Origin: Acetobacteraceae bacterium
GTDB taxonomy: Bacteria; Pseudomonadota; Alphaproteobacteria; Acetobacterales; Acetobacteraceae
Direction: 5' to 3'
DNA length: 56,331 bases
NCBI GenBank assembly: GCA_019750465.1
Contig: JAIEOP010000393.1
Coordinates: forward strand, 1-56,331
The position numbers and the translations under genes are program-made. Of the stretch, positions 53,774 through 56,331 are shown piece by piece. The notes beneath the pieces were generated by a model. That model saw only the letters and a list, made by a program, of their open reading frames with translations, was not told where the DNA came from and searched no databases. Positions within the stretch are counted from its first letter, which is position 1. Each line of letters opens with the position of its first letter.

Positions 53774-53911
53774 TCAGGGCCGGTTGCCGCCCCGGCTCGC
53801 CGGCGACCAGTTCGGGTTGATCGGGGGCCGCTCATCGGCGCGGATCTCGGCGCAGGCCGCGCCGAGCAGCACCATTGCCAGCAGCGCGAACGGCTCCCGG
53901 GATAGGGTCAT
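53774..53911 (-). CDS. Small lipoprotein-like peptide, 45 aa
   Basis: ATG at 53911 with GGGAGG 7 nt upstream. The peptide has a hydrophobic N-terminal half (F-A-L-L-A-M-V-L-L-G-A-A-C) ending at Cys, then a Pro/Asn/Arg-rich tail ending G-G-N-R-P. The lipobox is imperfect (Gly at -3). Small lipoproteins of this sort are common; coding status rests on the ribosome site and signal. Confidence 0.5.
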   Translation of the reverse strand: MTLSREPFALLAMVLLGAACAEIRADERPPINPNWSPASRGGNRP

Positions 53912-53939
53912 CGCGGGCCTCCCATGCGAGACCCCAGTG

Positions 53940-55124
53940 TCACGCATTCCCGCCGAGATAGTCCATTGCCGCCTGCACCCCGCCGGGCCGGTGCGGCACG
54001 CCCGCCGCGCGCAGCCCCATCTCCACGCCTCCCAGCGTGCCGACCAGCTGAAGGTCGCCCAAATCCCCGAGATGGCCGATGCGGAACACCCGGTCGTTCA
54101 GCGGCCCGAGCCCGTTGCCGAGCGACATGTTGTGCCGCTCCAGGATGGTGGCGCGCAGCGCGTTGGCGCTGTGCCCCTCCGGCACGCGCACGGCGGTGAG
54201 GCTTCCCGAATAGTGCCGCGGATCGTCGCACTGGATCTCCAGCCCCCAGGCCCGCACCGCGCGCCGCGTCGCCTCGGCGAAGCGGTCGTGGCGGGCGAAG
54301 ACGTTCTCCAGCCCCTCCTCCACCAGCATGTCCACCGCCGCATCAAGGCCGTAGAGCAGGTTGGTCGCCGGGGTGTAGGGGAAGTAGCCGGTGGCGTTGG
54401 CCGCCAGCATCGGCCGCCAGTCCCAGAAGCTGCGCGGCAGCGTCGCACCCTCCGCCGCCTTCAGCGCCTTCGGCGAGATGGCGTTGAAGGACAGGCCCGG
54501 CGGCAGCATCAGCCCCTTCTGGCTGCCGGCGACCGTGACGTCGACGCCCCAGGCATCGTGCCGGTAGTCGATGCTGCCGAGCGAGCTGATCGTGTCCACC
54601 AGCAGCAGCGCGGGGTGTCCGGCGGCGTCGATGGCGCGGCGCACCTCGTCGATGCGGGAGGCGCAGCCGGTGCTGGTCTCGTTGTGCACGACGCAGACCG
54701 CCTTGATCTCCCGGCCCCGGTCCTCGCGCAGCCGGGCCTCGATGGCGGCGGGGTCGGCGCCGCGGCGCCAGTCGGTGGCGATGAACTCCGGCCGCAGCGC
54801 CAGGCGCTCCGCCATCTCTCGCCAGAGCGAGGCGAACCAGCCGGTCTCCACCATCAGCACGCGATCGCCGGGCGAGAGGGTGTTGACCAGCGCCGCCTCC
54901 CACGCCCCGGTGCCGGAGGCGGGGTAGATCACCACCGGCTGCGCGGTCCGGAACACCGCCCGCAGCTTCTCCAGCAGCGCCGCGCCGAAGCGGCCGAAAT
55001 CCGGGCCGCGATGGTCCATGGTGGGGTTGTCCATGGCGCGCAGCACGCGGTCCGGCACGTTGGTGGGGCCGGGGATCTGCAGGAAGTGGCGGCCGGCTAT
55101 GGGCTTCGACTGGTAGTAGGCCAT
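53940..55124 (-). CDS. Serine-glyoxylate/alanine-glyoxylate aminotransferase family protein
   Basis: 394 aa class V aminotransferase. I-P-G-P-T-N-V-P near the N-terminus, V-V-H-N-E-T-S-T-G, D-T-I-S-S-L-G-S and the PLP lysine in A-G-S-Q-K-G-L-M-L-P-P-G agree with SgaA-type enzymes, which convert serine and glyoxylate to hydroxypyruvate and glycine. The start at 55124 gives the normal N-terminus. No other serine-cycle genes are in view, so a role in glyoxylate detoxification or another amino acid is possible. Confidence 0.9.
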   Translation of the reverse strand: MAYYQSKPIAGRHFLQIPGPTNVPDRVLRAMDNPTMDHRGPDFGRFGAALLEKLRAVFRTAQPVVIYPASGTGAWEAALVNTLSPGDRVLMVETGWFASLWREMAERLALRPEFIATDWRRGADPAAIEARLREDRGREIKAVCVVHNETSTGCASRIDEVRRAIDAAGHPALLLVDTISSLGSIDYRHDAWGVDVTVAGSQKGLMLPPGLSFNAISPKALKAAEGATLPRSFWDWRPMLAANATGYFPYTPATNLLYGLDAAVDMLVEEGLENVFARHDRFAEATRRAVRAWGLEIQCDDPRHYSGSLTAVRVPEGHSANALRATILERHNMSLGNGLGPLNDRVFRIGHLGDLGDLQLVGTLGGVEMGLRAAGVPHRPGGVQAAMDYLGGNA

Positions 55125-55287
55125 GGCTTGGGCGTTCCCTCTGCTGGGGCGGGTGTCGCGCGATCCCGACACGAAATCCAATGAGATCGCCGCGTCGCAG
55201 TCATGAGCAGTATAGATCGGCGGGGCGTACACCCAACCGCCCGTCTCCGCCCGCCCTGCTCCCGACCCGCAGAAGGACAAGCCCGTA

Positions 55288-56262
55288 ATGCCCCATGCGA
55301 TCATCCTGCGCCACCATGGCGCCCCAGAGATGCTGCGGCTGGAGGAGATCGCGGTGGGCGCCCCTGGCCCGGGCGAGATCCGCCTGCGGCAGACCGCGAT
55401 CGGGGTGAATTTCCACGACTGCTACGTGCGCTCCGGCCTCTACCGCACCCTCTCCCTGCCCGGCATCCCCGGCATCGAGGGCGCGGGCGTGGTCGAGGCG
55501 GTCGGGCCCGGCGTCGCCGGCTTCGCGCCCGGCGACCGCGTCGCCTACGTCACCGCGCAGTACGGCTGCTATGCGAGCGAGCGGGTGCTGCCCGCCTCGC
55601 TCGCCCTGAAGCTGCCCGACGGCGTCTCCGAGCTGCTGGCCGCCAGCGTGCTGCTGAAGGGCCTGACCGCCGGCATGCTGGTGCGCGACGTGCACCCGGT
55701 GCGGCCCGGCGAGACGGTGCTGGTGCAGGCCGCGGCCGGCGGCGTCGGGCGGCTGCTCTGCCAGTGGGCGGCCCATCTCGGCGCGACGGTGATCGGCACG
55801 GCAGGGTCCCCGGCGAAGGCGGCCATCGCCCGCGCCGCGGGCTGCGCGCATGTGATCCTCTACCGCGAGGAGGATTTCGTCGCCCGGGTCATGCAGGTCA
55901 CCGGCGGGCGCGGCGTGGCGGTGGCCTATGATTCCGTGGGGCGGGACACCTTCGACGGCTCGCTGGAGTGCCTCGCGCTGCGCGGGCACCTGGTGAATTT
56001 CGGCCAGTCCTCCGGCCCCGTCGCGCCCTTCGCCATCCCGCGCCTTTCGGCACGGTCGAACAGCCTGACGCGGCCGATGCTGTTCCACTACACCGCGGAA
56101 CGGCCGGCGCTGGAGGCGATGGCGGCGGCGCTGTTCGGGGTGCTCGCCAGCGGCGCGGTCCGGGCCGATCCTGGCCGCACCCTGCCCCTGGCCGAGGCGG
56201 CCGAGGCGCACCGGCTGCTGGAATCGCGCGCGGCCGAGGCGCCGCTGGTGCTGGTTCCCTAG
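55288..56262 (+). CDS. Quinone oxidoreductase-type zinc-free MDR (Qor-like)
   Basis: 324 aa, the usual Qor length. A GroES-like N-terminal part (G-V-N-F-H-D-C-Y-V-R-S-G, G-I-E-G-A-G-V-V-E) is followed by a Rossmann domain with A-A-A-G-G-V-G-R-L-L-C-Q (AxxGGVG motif for NADPH). Zinc ligands of alcohol dehydrogenases are absent. It reduces quinones or enones with NADPH. AGAAGGA lies upstream of the ATG. Divergent from the aminotransferase gene (163 bp). The last 69 bases of the window after it hold nothing clear. Confidence 0.93.
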   Translation: MPHAIILRHHGAPEMLRLEEIAVGAPGPGEIRLRQTAIGVNFHDCYVRSGLYRTLSLPGIPGIEGAGVVEAVGPGVAGFAPGDRVAYVTAQYGCYASERVLPASLALKLPDGVSELLAASVLLKGLTAGMLVRDVHPVRPGETVLVQAAAGGVGRLLCQWAAHLGATVIGTAGSPAKAAIARAAGCAHVILYREEDFVARVMQVTGGRGVAVAYDSVGRDTFDGSLECLALRGHLVNFGQSSGPVAPFAIPRLSARSNSLTRPMLFHYTAERPALEAMAAALFGVLASGAVRADPGRTLPLAEAAEAHRLLESRAAEAPLVLVP

Positions 56263-56331
56263 CCCGCATTTCTCACACGCTGCCAGCGTGACGGCCGGAA
56301 TGGCTGTGGGATCGGCGTTTGCTCGGCAAGT

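Overview
The window is high-GC bacterial DNA (roughly 70% or more by eye). Gene content points to an environmental alphaproteobacterium, most likely Acetobacteraceae (Roseomonas-like). The grounds are many solute-binding proteins of the ABC, tripartite-tricarboxylate (TTT/Bug) and TRAP types, a homogentisate pathway, DUF29/DUF2076/DUF6600 proteins, and an alphaproteobacterial L28. This assignment is inference from gene content and base composition. There is no CRISPR array, prophage or plasmid machinery. Most of the window is ordinary chromosome with scattered accessory features.

Layout. 1-8.8 kb: a partial DUF6600 surface protein; two paralogous peptide-type ABC binding proteins flanking a cytochrome c/DUF305/lipoprotein block; a Leu/Ile/Val-type binding protein. 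8.9-19.5 kb: an exopolysaccharide sugar transferase followed by two nested repeat elements; a PLP aminotransferase/TRIC channel/MFS run; a YjfM-YjfC-YjfL-like operon carrying an 80-bp tandem duplication; DUF29, LysR, DUF2076 and CoA-binding genes; a CAT-anticodon tRNA. 19.5-30 kb: a flavin monooxygenase, a 2-hydroxyacid dehydrogenase, an acyl-CoA dehydrogenase, an internally deleted SDR and a Bug protein; then EttA, GNAT, a PPP-type phosphatase, an amidase and a MaoC hydratase.

30.0-31.4 kb is a small islet of visibly lower GC with a lipoprotein and a protein carrying an RNxxxH motif (HEPN-like). 31.4-43.1 kb is catabolic: an enolase-superfamily enzyme, an argininosuccinate-lyase homologue, a His/Gly-rich secreted protein, hmgA-fahA followed by a frameshifted Bug gene, a protein with a YkuD-like motif, and a tight Bug / FAS1-like hydratase / CaiB CoA-transferase / HpcH lyase operon. 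The last three match, family for family, the steps that cleave C5 dicarboxyl-CoAs (itaconate/mesaconate type). 43.3-49.5 kb: an MFS permease, a complete TRAP transporter cotranscribed with a class V PLP enzyme, and a divergent 6PGDH-like dehydrogenase. 49.7-56.3 kb: a degenerate histidine-kinase-like protein, rpmB, an FkbM methyltransferase, a broken IS4-family element, a second copy of the dispersed hairpin repeat, a serine-glyoxylate-type aminotransferase and a quinone oxidoreductase.

The most distinctive signals are a ~108-bp dispersed repeat present twice (10.27 kb and 53.6 kb, opposite orientations) whose hairpin shows a compensatory base-pair change; an adjoining 156-bp element with 20-bp terminal inverted repeats; three independently damaged genes (SDR, Bug protein, IS4 transposase); and the HEPN-like islet.
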